Shown: positions 30,916 to 39,253, counted from the first letter of the stretch. The stretch: 64,000 nucleotides of DNA from Tannerella forsythia (GCF_001006485.1 NZ_JUET01000070.1:95246-159245), one strand, 5' to 3'. The notes: a model not told the origin generated them from the letters alone. Translations and numbers: made by a program.

Positions 30916-30969
30916 CAAAATTAAAAAAGTAAACAACACGTGTCAATCATATAAATATATGATTTTTGC
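30916..30969 (-). promoter_or_regulatory. Near-palindromic element with promoter upstream of the lipoprotein gene
   Basis: On the minus strand the same 29 bp as at 11342-11370 (here 30941-30969) is followed after exactly 17 bp by TAATTTTG (30916-30923), a perfect TAnnTTTG box. It ends 64 bp before the lipoprotein start. Orientation relative to the gene is the same as at the response regulator. A TTG at the expected -33 position lies in the end of the element. Confidence 0.65.
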
Positions 30970-31238
30970 ATTACTAAAATTTCAAAATATATTATAAAAA
31001 ATAATTTATTTTAGATTCATATAATGCTTTAAATTAATATATTGCAAAATATTTCTAAAAAAACAGGAGAAAAACAAGTGCTTTTGATCTAAACATGAAA
31101 TATTTTTTCACATATAAAATCATATAAATATATGATTTTTCATTTCAGGCCGATTCCGAGAAAAACAAAGAAAAGGGTATTTTCACGGCTTTGCCGGATT
31201 GGAAAGCGATGTGTTTTTACGGATGAGGGAAGGGATAC
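30940..31238. other. AT-rich intergenic stretch, no gene
   Basis: It is very AT-rich with no credible coding frame. It contains two copies of the ATCATATAAATATATGAT near-palindrome, at 30941-30969 (with promoter) and 31118-31140. Confidence 0.6.
31118..31140. repeat. Third copy of the ATCATATAAATATATGAT near-palindrome
   Basis: The 18-bp core and flanking A/T bases are identical to the copy at 30941-30969 over 23 bp, but the TGACA end is absent. No -7 box is visible at 17 bp on either side. It may be an auxiliary site upstream of the lipoprotein promoter, or a relic. Confidence 0.6.
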
Positions 31239-31280
31239 AAAAAGAGGGTGTGCCCAAACATTGCGTTTAGACACCCCCTC
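31239..31280 (-). terminator. Intrinsic terminator
   Basis: On the minus strand GAGGGGGTGT and ACACCCTC pair around an inner AAAC/GTTT stem, followed directly by TTTTTG. It lies about 28 nt beyond the stop codon of the SusD fragment and was probably the end of that lost operon. It now also ends the SPFH operon. Confidence 0.8.
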
Positions 31281-31307
31281 TCCGGTCAAGTCTCTATGCG
31301 AAAAGGA

Positions 31308-31385
31308 TTACCAGCCCGGGTTTTGTTTTAGAGCAGGATTCATAACCAGATCATTGGCAATGAGACACGCAGATGAGTACGAAGC
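31308..31385 (-). pseudogene. C-terminal remnant of a SusD/RagB gene
   Basis: One minus-strand frame reads LIANDLVMNPALKQNPGW and then a TAA stop. This is the characteristic C-terminus of SusD-family nutrient-binding lipoproteins, many of which end in NPxLxQNPGW. Only about 25 codons remain; directly upstream is the stop codon of an unrelated 85-residue gene. A terminator follows. It marks a former SusC/SusD locus that was largely deleted or replaced by the SPFH operon. Reading the tail as SusD rests on the motif alone. Confidence 0.7.
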
Positions 31386-31386
31386 A

Positions 31387-31644
31387 CTATTGTTTTCCCT
31401 GCTCTATTTTAGGTTTGGCTACATTCCCCTTCGTTCGATCATACCCTCTCCCGTTGTTTTTGAAAAAGAAAGGGATGACGATAAGCAATAAGATCGATGT
31501 TATCCCAATAATTATTACCGTTTTCAACCCTTTTTGGAGTTGAGCAAGAGTAACGGGATTTTCAATACCCCAAAGATCTAAGGTAAAAAAGGCTGCGGTA
31601 CAAAGGATTAATGCTACAGCAATCGTTCCGATAATATATTTCAT
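31387..31644 (-). CDS. Small membrane protein with two predicted helices
   Basis: This 85-residue protein has hydrophobic stretches at about 3-24 and 43-63 and a basic, polar tail (KNNGRGYDRTKGNVAKPKIEQGK). It starts 20 bp after the SPFH gene and is the last gene of that three-gene run. I do not recognise a family. An accessory membrane subunit for the SPFH protein is a guess from position. Confidence 0.6.
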   Translation of the reverse strand: MKYIIGTIAVALILCTAAFFTLDLWGIENPVTLAQLQKGLKTVIIIGITSILLLIVIPFFFKNNGRGYDRTKGNVAKPKIEQGKQ

Positions 31645-31664
31645 TCTTTGATAATTTATTTATT

Positions 31665-32666
31665 TCACCATTGGTTTAACAGTTCCCGCTTTTTTGCATC
31701 GTAATCTTCCTGTGTGATAATTTTTTCGTCTAACAGGATTTTGAGTTTACGTAGTTTTTCGGTTACGGCGGTGTTGCCGGCCGACAGAAAGCTGTCGGTT
31801 TGTTCGTTGATTTTTTTTCCTATTTCCATACCGACACCAAGCTGCAGCCCGGCACCGGCTAATCCCCCTTCGTTGCGGGCGGCATCCCGCAAAGCGCGTA
31901 ATTTCTCGAGTTCGACATAGCTCAATCCTGCCTGTTCGGCAGCTTTCACATCGGCCGAGATGTCCGCTATACGGGCGATTCTCGCCTGCGTCTGTTCGTC
32001 AAATTGGGTGCCTTCAATCCGGAAATCGGTAAGTTGCAGTCCGAGAAGACCGTACTCATCGTTGATTTTCCCGGCCACTTCGTCTGCCATATCATCGATA
32101 TGCCCGTCGATTTCGATATATGAATATTTTTTCTCGTGAATGACGTTCGCAATGAGTTGCAGAATGCGTTCCGTAATGATCCTGCTCATTTCCCCGGTTT
32201 GAAGCTCGTCGCGACTGCCTGTTATTTCCGTGAAAAAGAATTTCGGATTCGTTATCCGGTACGAAAAATTACCGTTTAAACCCAATTCCACCGGGATTTT
32301 ATACTCGTTGTCAATAAATTTAATCGGAGAGGGTGTTCCCCAAGGCTGATTGAGTGTTTGAGCTTTGCGATAAAAATAAATCGCCAGCTTATGTTCGCTT
32401 TCGAAATTTTGCCGGAGTTTCGAGAGGGTTGTAATGAAAGGATGGTTGCCCGTTTCGAGATTGAATATCCCTTCGTTCTCGATTATATCTGCAATTTGCC
32501 CTTCATACACCAGTAAACAGCCCTGCCCGGGGGCTACGATAAGTTTGCTCGCATTGATGATCTCATCATGTTTATGCGGATATTTATACCAAAGAATTCC
32601 GGGATTCGAATTTTCCCACCGGATGACTTTTGAAAGTTGATTGTTGAAAATCTTTAAAAAGCTCAT
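31665..32666 (-). CDS. SPFH-domain protein with SHOCT-like tail
   Basis: This 333-residue protein belongs to the bacterial SPFH group often labelled virion core protein. Residues of about 30-260 form the SPFH region (LIVAPGQGCLLVYEGQIADI near the start, then the long helix RIARIADISADVKAAEQAGLSYVELEKL). A Gly/Ala segment follows, and the last 32 residues (EKLRKLKILLDEKIITQEDYDAKKRELLNQW) look like a SHOCT helical hairpin. No membrane helix is seen. SPFH proteins oligomerise at membranes; the role here is unknown. It sits between a zinc-ribbon membrane protein and a small membrane protein. Confidence 0.82.
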   Translation of the reverse strand: MSFLKIFNNQLSKVIRWENSNPGILWYKYPHKHDEIINASKLIVAPGQGCLLVYEGQIADIIENEGIFNLETGNHPFITTLSKLRQNFESEHKLAIYFYRKAQTLNQPWGTPSPIKFIDNEYKIPVELGLNGNFSYRITNPKFFFTEITGSRDELQTGEMSRIITERILQLIANVIHEKKYSYIEIDGHIDDMADEVAGKINDEYGLLGLQLTDFRIEGTQFDEQTQARIARIADISADVKAAEQAGLSYVELEKLRALRDAARNEGGLAGAGLQLGVGMEIGKKINEQTDSFLSAGNTAVTEKLRKLKILLDEKIITQEDYDAKKRELLNQW

Positions 32667-32705
32667 ATCTATTTTTTTACAACCTGCATCATTGATATTA
32701 TCGGA

Positions 32706-34034
32706 TTAATTATCGAATTCCCACTTGATATATACGCCCTCTTTGTTTTGCGTATTGAATAACCAGGATTCTTTATTCGCTGTAAACAGATACCCTTCTT
32801 TCACCTTAACGACATCTTCACTGAGCAGATAGTCCATATCTGCCGGCTTTGTCCATTTAATGGCTGCCGTTTCAGCATCAAGCAGCTGTATAATACTGTT
32901 CCCAGAGAGGCTCGGTTTGAACGAAATCAGCACTTGGCTGTCATCATAAGCCCAAACCGTTCCCGAGATATAATCGCGGTCGGGAGTAAAGTCACGGTAT
33001 GAGATCAATCGTGACATTTCTGCGATATAAGGTAATACGAGTACCTTCCGATAGGGAGAACTTTCGGTAAAAATCCCCGATCCTCCGAAGTCTTTCGTCC
33101 ATGCAAAATGAGGTATATCGGTAGGATATCCGATTTGTTGCCAATAATCATACCGGATCAATTGTATTTTCTCGTCGGGAAAGTAATCGGAGGTGTGCGA
33201 AAATTGAAATGCGGCCTTTTTTCGGGCATCGGATGTTTTCCTGGGAAGCATCTTATAAAGCATGTCTTCCCCGAAAACTTTATTGATTATGGGGTAATAA
33301 TACAATTCTTTGCCCAACTCATTCACCACCTTGAACCCATCGCCGTCGTATGCAAATTTAATTTCGTAAACCCCTTTGGCAAGGTCGGGAAAATTCAGTG
33401 CTTCAAAAATGATCTCTTCAAGTTCATACGTCGCGCGATTCAATTTAAAAAGTTTCTTTTTGTTGATAATGGCATAAATATCTCCGTTTTCAAACAATTT
33501 TACATCCGTATTGGATATTTCGGTTTCTTCCAGGCTTCTTATCGGCTGAACTAAGATTTCTTTCCCGTCGACAGCCTGATAAATACCGTAATACGATTGT
33601 TTTTTATCGGATACGGAATATCCCTTTTTGGTTCCTCTGGTGCCGATAACGAGTATTGTACCTTCGTCCGTTGCATTGGCAAATCCCTTGAATTTGTGAA
33701 TCCTGTCCCAGAAAACGACTTCTTTTTCTTCTATTTTGACAGGAGGATTCGAAGGAGCATAATCAAAGGACGATTTCTGTAAAAAGAGATTGGAGAAGAC
33801 TCCAAAGAAAATAAAAATAGAGGCTACAATAGCTATGCCTGCGAGTATGCGTTTGGTGTTTACTTTATTTAAATCACCTAAAGGACTGTCATACTTATGC
33901 AGAATATTGATATCATCACTGTCAATAAAAAACTCCGTATAACAGCTCTTACATTGATAATGATCGGTGCGTAACTCTTTTGCCTTCGTACTGCCGCATT
34001 GCGGGCATTTTATCACCTTGATTCGCTTGGCCAT
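32706..34034 (-). CDS. Zinc-ribbon membrane protein with large extracytoplasmic domain
   Basis: The start at 34034 (MAKRIKVIKCPQCGS) is chosen because the zinc ribbon begins there; an upstream in-frame ATG at 34127 would add 31 residues with no visible feature. CPQC and CKSC (residues about 10-32) form a four-cysteine ribbon. A membrane helix follows near residues 70-92 (ILAGIAIVASIFIFFGVF), then about 350 beta-rich residues that could be propeller-like. The end reads SWLFNTQNKEGVYIKWEF. The SPFH gene follows after 39 bp. Function is unknown. Confidence 0.68.
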   Translation of the reverse strand: MAKRIKVIKCPQCGSTKAKELRTDHYQCKSCYTEFFIDSDDINILHKYDSPLGDLNKVNTKRILAGIAIVASIFIFFGVFSNLFLQKSSFDYAPSNPPVKIEEKEVVFWDRIHKFKGFANATDEGTILVIGTRGTKKGYSVSDKKQSYYGIYQAVDGKEILVQPIRSLEETEISNTDVKLFENGDIYAIINKKKLFKLNRATYELEEIIFEALNFPDLAKGVYEIKFAYDGDGFKVVNELGKELYYYPIINKVFGEDMLYKMLPRKTSDARKKAAFQFSHTSDYFPDEKIQLIRYDYWQQIGYPTDIPHFAWTKDFGGSGIFTESSPYRKVLVLPYIAEMSRLISYRDFTPDRDYISGTVWAYDDSQVLISFKPSLSGNSIIQLLDAETAAIKWTKPADMDYLLSEDVVKVKEGYLFTANKESWLFNTQNKEGVYIKWEFDN

Positions 34035-34180
34035 CTTCGATATAAATATTTCGTGCAAACTTACAAAAAAAATTTTATATGCTTTGGAGGCCAATAAGTA
34101 CACACTGGCATAACATGGCTGTCTCATCTCTCAAGAAAACCGTTCAAATGCGCAGGAGATGCTGATGAGCCCGGCAAACT

Positions 34181-34822
34181 CTATGGTACCGGAGAAGTAA
34201 TCAAGGGAATGAAAATACTTCCTACCGTTTGAGAAAGAAGTGCTTCCGTAATTTGAAGTTCTTCGGCCACTTCTCGGTAGAGGCAGCCGATATGGATGGG
34301 ACTGTCGTCGGTTTCGAGCAGAAGACGGCCTGCCGTCCATGCGGCTTGGAGTGCCTCGGGATGGTAGCGTGCTCCGAAAGAAAGATAAAAACCTCTTCCC
34401 AAGAGTTGTTCGGCTAATTGTTTTTTACCGCGAAACCCATGAATAATCCATGGCATAACAGGATGTGTGATGCGACGGATGCGGAGCAGCTCATCCCATG
34501 CCTTGACACAATGAATGATGAGAGGCTTGCCTGCTTCTTCCGAGAGCTCTATCTGCCGGATGAAAAGTTCTTCCTGAATATTGGGAGGCGTGAGTGCCAA
34601 CCGATCCAATCCGGCTTCGCCAACGAGAACGATCCGGGGATGCGATATCCATTTCTTCAAGACTTCCCACTGCTTGTCATCGGCATACCAGGGGTGGATA
34701 CCGGCCGCGTAGAGCCGGTCAGGATGGAGTTTGAACGGCGCCCGTAAATCGAGGCTGAAGACAGCGTTCTCGTTCTGCTCTTGAGAAATTTGATGCGTAT
34801 GGATATCATAATACTTCATCAC
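34181..34822 (-). CDS. TatD family metal-dependent hydrolase
   Basis: This 213-residue protein shows the TatD landmarks in order: DIHTH (metal-binding histidines), GIHPW, VGEAGLD, IIHCVKAWDE, IIHGFRG and LLETDD. TatD proteins are TIM-barrel hydrolases, several with DNase activity. It is somewhat shorter than the usual 250-260 residues. It begins 16 bp after yidD in the conserved order hemD-rnpA-yidD-tatD. Confidence 0.9.
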   Translation of the reverse strand: MMKYYDIHTHQISQEQNENAVFSLDLRAPFKLHPDRLYAAGIHPWYADDKQWEVLKKWISHPRIVLVGEAGLDRLALTPPNIQEELFIRQIELSEEAGKPLIIHCVKAWDELLRIRRITHPVMPWIIHGFRGKKQLAEQLLGRGFYLSFGARYHPEALQAAWTAGRLLLETDDSPIHIGCLYREVAEELQITEALLSQTVGSIFIPLITSPVP

Positions 34823-34838
34823 GAGAAGATCAGGAGGG

Positions 34839-35063
34839 TTAAGGAACCGGATCGTATCCGCCCCCCCCCCAAGGGTGACAACGGAAGATCCGCTTCAAAG
34901 CAAGCCACAGCCCTTTGAATGGACCGTGTTTCTTAAGCGCCTGAACAGTATATTCGGAGCAGGTAGGCGTGTAGCGACAACTACCCGGTGTCAGAGGTGA
35001 AATACAATACCGGTAAAAGTAGACCGGGATAAGCAGCAGATTCGTCAGCAAACGTCGGAACAT
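34839..35063 (-). CDS. yidD: Membrane protein insertion efficiency factor YidD
   Basis: This 74-residue protein has an amphipathic N-terminus and the diagnostic [19 protein letters not shown] followed by [11 protein letters not shown]. It overlaps rnpA by 19 bp, as in many bacteria. The Gly-rich motif is encoded by a run of 10 G (34861-34870 on the opposite strand), a possible slippage site six residues before the end. Confidence 0.94.
   Translation of the reverse strand: MFRRLLTNLLLIPVYFYRYCISPLTPGSCRYTPTCSEYTVQALKKHGPFKGLWLALKRIFRCHPWGGGGYDPVP
34861..34870. repeat. Homopolymer of 10 C/G inside yidD
   Basis: Ten consecutive C on the plus strand encode the GGGG of YidD. A change of one base would alter only the last residues of YidD and could let translation run on toward the tatD start. 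Such tracts sometimes vary in length; there is no evidence for that here beyond the sequence. Confidence 0.8.
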
Positions 35064-35458
35064 ATCTCTTTTTTCCGGATCCTATCCAAGGCTTTTCTGA
35101 CCGCCTTTTCCATATCCGTATATGTACAAATGTCGTTGCTTACGTACATGAAAGCAATGTGTATGTATTTCCCGGATTGCCTGCAAGCCTCAAAGAGCGC
35201 TCCTTTATTCAGGCGATACGCTTCACGTATAAGGCGCTTGACTCGGTTACGCGACGCAGCCTGCCTGATCCGTTTTTTAGGTGCGCCCACTAAAACAGAC
35301 AAGCCCGGCACGACCTTATTCTGCGCTGCGCCAGACACGTAGACGACCCTCAGGGGGTATGCCATAAAAGCCTGTCCTTTTTCAAAAAGCTGCTCGATAT
35401 CGTTTTGCAACGTCAGACGCTCACGCTTGAGGAATCGCTTTTTTTCAGCGATTTGCAT
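35045..35458 (-). CDS. rnpA: Ribonuclease P protein component
   Basis: This 137-residue basic protein carries the RnpA signature [27 protein letters not shown] (about residues 58-85), including the RNR motif that contacts the catalytic RNA. RNase P matures tRNA 5' ends. It overlaps hemD by 14 bp upstream and yidD by 19 bp downstream. Confidence 0.95.
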   Translation of the reverse strand: MQIAEKKRFLKRERLTLQNDIEQLFEKGQAFMAYPLRVVYVSGAAQNKVVPGLSVLVGAPKKRIRQAASRNRVKRLIREAYRLNKGALFEACRQSGKYIHIAFMYVSNDICTYTDMEKAVRKALDRIRKKEICSDVC

Positions 35459-36221
35459 TCTTTTTGCCGTTACCCAGCTCTTTCTTCAGATATTGTTCAA
35501 GGGCCGCTGTCATGGAAGGCGCTTCGGGGGTGGGCGCTTCAACATCGAGCCGAAGCCCGGCCTCGACAGCGGCCTTGGCCGTCGTCGGCCCAAAACACCC
35601 GATACGAATATCCTTCTGTTTGAACTTCGGGAAGTTCTTCATCAGTGACGTAATACCCGAAGGACTGAAAAACAAGAGCATATCGTAATCAAATTTTTCA
35701 TCTTTATTGAAGTCGTTACTCACGGTCCGATACATCACCGCCGTTTTATAGACGATCTTTTTCGTGTCAAGCACGGTCGTCAAATCCTCTTTATGAATAT
35801 CGGACACCGGCAACAAATATTTTTCTTTGGAGTGCTTGCCGATGAGGGTAATCAAATCTCCCATCTTGCCGCTTTGGCCGTAAAAAACCTTGCGTTTGCG
35901 ATAGATAATATATTTTTGCAGATAGACCGCAATCGTTTCGGTCATACAGAAATATTTCATCGTTTCCGGAACCGTGATTCTCATTTCTTTGCACAAGCGA
36001 AAAAAATGATCAATGGCCGTACGTGCCGTAAAAATCACTGCGCTGTAATCGAGTATGGCGACTCGTTGCTGTCTGAATTCTTTTGCTGTCAATGGCTCTA
36101 CTTTGATAAACGGACGAAAATCAATGTCGACTCCATATTTTTCAGCAATGTCGAAGTAAGGCGATTTCTCCGACGTGGGTTTAGGTTGCGAGACCAGAAG
36201 CTTCTTAATACTCAATGCCAT
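35445..36221 (-). CDS. hemD: Uroporphyrinogen-III synthase
   Basis: This 258-residue protein of the HemD fold closes hydroxymethylbilane to uroporphyrinogen III in tetrapyrrole synthesis. The family is weakly conserved. Recognisable parts are IFTARTAIDHFF near residue 65, YFCMTETIA near 110, and the C-terminal FFSPSGITSLMKNF...RIGCFGPTTAKAAVEAGLRLDVEAPTPEAPSMTAAL. It overlaps the DUF4271 gene by 10 bp and rnpA by 14 bp in the usual Bacteroidales order. Confidence 0.88.
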   Translation of the reverse strand: MALSIKKLLVSQPKPTSEKSPYFDIAEKYGVDIDFRPFIKVEPLTAKEFRQQRVAILDYSAVIFTARTAIDHFFRLCKEMRITVPETMKYFCMTETIAVYLQKYIIYRKRKVFYGQSGKMGDLITLIGKHSKEKYLLPVSDIHKEDLTTVLDTKKIVYKTAVMYRTVSNDFNKDEKFDYDMLLFFSPSGITSLMKNFPKFKQKDIRIGCFGPTTAKAAVEAGLRLDVEAPTPEAPSMTAALEQYLKKELGNGKKNANR

Positions 36222-36943
36222 AAAGTACTTGTATCAATATTGTTATGCAAATAATTCAAACCTTCGTATATGAATAACAAGGGTATAATTTCTTGGGCGC
36301 AAAGGTACGAACTTAAAAACAAAAACCCTGTATTTTTATTATAAAAGATACGAATAGTTGTGTAAGCAAAAGCAATACGATAGAGGATGTAAAGCACAAG
36401 ATAAAGTATCAGAATACAGAGAATATGTTGTCGGTCAAAGAGCAGCCAGAATGTTGGAAAATAGAGTAAAGCACCCCATATGTAGGACAGGGAGTGATAG
36501 CCATTCCGCCAGAGGCTATACTTATCGTCTTGGCTAAATGCCTGTCCATAGAGCGCATAGAGACCCTGTTTAATCAGGTAGTAGACATAGATCGCCACGA
36601 GCAGAGCTCCCATCAGCAGGAGGGCCGCCCCGAGATGATCGACTCGCACATATCCACCCTCCAAGACGAGCAAATAGAAGAAGCCCGTACACAGAAACAA
36701 CATCTGGAACTTCATGAAAGCCTTGAAAAAGAGATTTTTCCTCATGGATGTTTCGAACAGGTTCTGGCGCTCTCTGATAGACAACAGACTTCGGATCATC
36801 TTCCGGATAAGCGGATAGAATATGCGAAAAATGGCCGAGAAGATCACAATAAGCCCCAGCATCATCATAAACAGGATGTCGTGAATATGTCGGCTATAAT
36901 CGAATCCGACTCCGACATATCCTTCAAAAAGTTCGTTCTCCAT
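36212..36943 (-). CDS. DUF4271 multi-pass membrane protein
   Basis: This 243-residue protein has about six to seven hydrophobic helices (for example ILFMMMLGLIVIFSAIFRIF and ILCILILYLVLYILYRIAFAY). A DUF4271 membrane protein regularly precedes hemD in Bacteroidetes, and the 10-bp overlap with hemD fits. No catalytic motif is apparent and the role is unknown. A TACCTTTG -7 box lies just upstream. Confidence 0.8.
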   Translation of the reverse strand: MENELFEGYVGVGFDYSRHIHDILFMMMLGLIVIFSAIFRIFYPLIRKMIRSLLSIRERQNLFETSMRKNLFFKAFMKFQMLFLCTGFFYLLVLEGGYVRVDHLGAALLLMGALLVAIYVYYLIKQGLYALYGQAFSQDDKYSLWRNGYHSLSYIWGALLYFPTFWLLFDRQHILCILILYLVLYILYRIAFAYTTIRIFYNKNTGFLFLSSYLCAQEIIPLLFIYEGLNYLHNNIDTSTLWH

Positions 36944-36978
36944 CTGCTCTCACTTCTTTCCTCCGGTTTTTGTGCGGA

Positions 36979-37007
36979 CAAAGGTAGTAATAATGATGGA
37001 AAAACAA
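36979..37007 (-). promoter_or_regulatory. Candidate promoter of the DUF4271-hemD-rnpA-yidD-tatD operon
   Basis: TACCTTTG (36979-36986, minus) matches the -7 consensus, and a TTG lies 18 bp further upstream (37005-37007). It is about 36 bp before the DUF4271 start. Confidence 0.55.
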
Positions 37008-37032
37008 CCGGTAAAAAATAGAAACAGTTTCT

Positions 37033-37040
37033 TATCTTTG
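37033..37040 (+). promoter_or_regulatory. Candidate -7 box for nadB
   Basis: TATCTTTG matches TAnnTTTG and lies 22 bp before the nadB start codon. It is divergent from the DUF4271 operon promoter. No clear -33 box is seen. Confidence 0.5.
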
Positions 37041-37062
37041 TCGGTCGAAAACCGTATATAAG

Positions 37063-38631
37063 ATGGTAAAGAAATATGATTTTTTAGTGATTGGTGCAGG
37101 GATAGCCGGCATGAGCTTTGCGCTGAAAGTAGCTCCGAGAGGCAAGGTGGCCATCGTATGTAAGTCCGGATTAGAAGAGACGAACACGTTTTTTGCGCAA
37201 GGCGGGGTGGCATCGGTGACGAACCTGTTGGTCGATAACTTTGAAAAACACATCGAAGATACGATGATTGCAGGCGATTTCATGAGCGACCGTTCGGCCG
37301 TCGAAAAGGTGGTGCGTGAAGCACCCGCTCAAATTGAAGAGCTGATCAGCTGGGGCGTAGATTTCGACAAAGACGAAAAAGGGAATTTCGACCTGCACAA
37401 GGAGGGCGGCCATTCGGAATCGCGGATCCTGCACCATAAAGACAGTACCGGAGCGGAGATTCAAGCCAGCTTGATCCGTGCGGTAAAACGTCATCCGAAC
37501 ATTACGGTCTACGAACATCATTTTGCGATTGAGCTCCTGACACAGCACCATTTGGGCATGACGGTGACACGCCAGACACCGGACATCGCCTGCTACGGCG
37601 CCTATATCATGGATATGGTTACGGGACGGATCGGCACTTTCCTGTCGAAAGTGACGCTGATGGCTACGGGAGGCATCGGTGCGGTGTATCAAACCACGAC
37701 CAATCCGCTCGTGGCCACGGGCGATGGCATTGCGATGGTCTACCGTGCGAAAGGCACCGTCAAGGACATGGAGTTCGTTCAGTTCCACCCGACGGCCTTC
37801 TATCATCCGGGGGATCGCCCGTCATTTCTGATCACGGAAGCCATGCGCGGCTACGGGGCCGTCCTGCGTACCCTCGACGGGAAAGAATTCATGGAACGCT
37901 ACGACCCTCGTCAGTCGCTCGCCCCACGCGACATCGTCGCGCGGGCGATTGACAACGAGATGAAAAACCGTGGCGACGAGCATGTCTACCTTGATGTTAC
38001 CCACAAGGATGCGGAGGCCACGAAAAAGCACTTCCCGAACATCTACGAGCATTGTAAAGGATTGGGTATCGACATCACCAAAGAATATATTCCGGTGGCT
38101 CCGGCAGCCCATTACCTCTGCGGCGGTATTGAGGTAGATCAACATGCCTGCTCTTCCATCGCGCGCCTGTATGCGGTAGGAGAATGCGCCTGCACCGGCC
38201 TTCACGGAGGCAATCGGTTAGCATCCAACTCATTGATCGAAGCTGTAGTCTATGCCGATGCGGCGGCCAAGCATTCCGTCGGTCTGATTGCATCGCTCGA
38301 TCATCAGAAAAATATCCCGGCCTGGAATGACGAAGGCGTCCGCTCGCCTGAAGAGATGGTCTTGATTACCCAGAGTCTGAAGGAAGTAGGGCAGATTATG
38401 TCGACCTACGTAGGGATTGTCCGTTCCAACCTGCGCTTGAAGAGAGCATGGACACGACTCGATATTCTTTACGAAGAGACGGAGAGTCTTTTCAAACGCT
38501 CCGTTGCTTCACGCGACATCTGCGAACTGCGAAACATGATTAATGTGGGATATCTTATTATGCGTCAGGCGATGGAACGCAAAGAGAGCCGAGGGTTGCA
38601 TTATAATATCGACTACCCTCCCAAGCCATAG
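37063..38631 (+). CDS. nadB: L-aspartate oxidase
   Basis: This 522-residue flavoprotein oxidises L-aspartate to iminoaspartate, the first step of de novo NAD synthesis. It has the N-terminal FAD-binding GAGIAGMSFALKVA, EETNTFFAQGGVASV, HHEGGHSESRILHHKD-like text near residue 115, the catalytic region MEFVQFHPTAFYHPG, and GLHGGNRLASNSLIEAVVYA near the flavin-binding end. Length is typical. The other NAD gene in the window is nadD at 60899; quinolinate synthase is not here. The sigma factor gene starts 29 bp downstream on the same strand. Confidence 0.96.
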   Translation: MVKKYDFLVIGAGIAGMSFALKVAPRGKVAIVCKSGLEETNTFFAQGGVASVTNLLVDNFEKHIEDTMIAGDFMSDRSAVEKVVREAPAQIEELISWGVDFDKDEKGNFDLHKEGGHSESRILHHKDSTGAEIQASLIRAVKRHPNITVYEHHFAIELLTQHHLGMTVTRQTPDIACYGAYIMDMVTGRIGTFLSKVTLMATGGIGAVYQTTTNPLVATGDGIAMVYRAKGTVKDMEFVQFHPTAFYHPGDRPSFLITEAMRGYGAVLRTLDGKEFMERYDPRQSLAPRDIVARAIDNEMKNRGDEHVYLDVTHKDAEATKKHFPNIYEHCKGLGIDITKEYIPVAPAAHYLCGGIEVDQHACSSIARLYAVGECACTGLHGGNRLASNSLIEAVVYADAAAKHSVGLIASLDHQKNIPAWNDEGVRSPEEMVLITQSLKEVGQIMSTYVGIVRSNLRLKRAWTRLDILYEETESLFKRSVASRDICELRNMINVGYLIMRQAMERKESRGLHYNIDYPPKP

Positions 38632-38659
38632 GTCGGAAGACAGCCTTTGATGATATACC

Positions 38660-39253
38660 ATGAAAATGCAAAAACCGAAAATCGATCTCGAGAAAGTGAA
38701 GCAGGGAGATCCCGATGCCTTCCGCGACTTTTTTGCCTTTCTCTACCCGAAACTCAAAGCGCTGGCATGCCGCTTTGTCGACGAGGAGACGGCCGAAGAC
38801 CTGACACAGGATGTATTCACTTCGTACTGGGAGCGAAAGCATTTGATACAAGCGGACAACATTTATTCGTTTCTTTTCAAATGGTTGCAAAACGACTGCC
38901 TGAACCGGCTGCGTCATCAGACCGTCGTCGAAGCATACGAAGAACGGATGCGCCTGGCCGAAGCGCGTAAGACCTACTGGGATCGTCAATTGGAGATGAG
39001 TGACCAGTTGCGTCAGTTGATAGACAAAGATTTACTCGAAACGATTGAGCAATCGGTGAACCAACTACCTCCAAAATGCGCCGAAGCTTTTCGACTATGT
39101 TATTACCGGAATATGAGCCATAAGGAGGTGGCCGCAAGGATGCAAATCTCGCCACGCACAGTCGAAGGCCATATCCATGCGGCACTGACTTTTCTCCGCA
39201 ACAAACTGCGGCACGTGCCGACCATGCTGTTTATGTTTTACAACATGTTTTGA
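38660..39253 (+). CDS. ECF-type RNA polymerase sigma factor
   Basis: This 197-residue protein of the Bacteroidetes sigma-70/ECF group has region 2 at about 20-90 (ALACRFVDEETAEDLTQDVFTSYWERK, with the core-binding DLTQDVF) and region 4 at about 125-180 (QLPPKCAEAFRLCYYRNMSHKEVAARMQISPRTVEGHI). It is followed by a FecR-type anti-sigma gene and a SusC carrying an STN domain. That makes it the cytoplasmic end of a trans-envelope switch which turns on the SusC/SusD genes when their glycan is bound. It may be partly read from nadB. Confidence 0.94.
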   Translation: MKMQKPKIDLEKVKQGDPDAFRDFFAFLYPKLKALACRFVDEETAEDLTQDVFTSYWERKHLIQADNIYSFLFKWLQNDCLNRLRHQTVVEAYEERMRLAEARKTYWDRQLEMSDQLRQLIDKDLLETIEQSVNQLPPKCAEAFRLCYYRNMSHKEVAARMQISPRTVEGHIHAALTFLRNKLRHVPTMLFMFYNMF

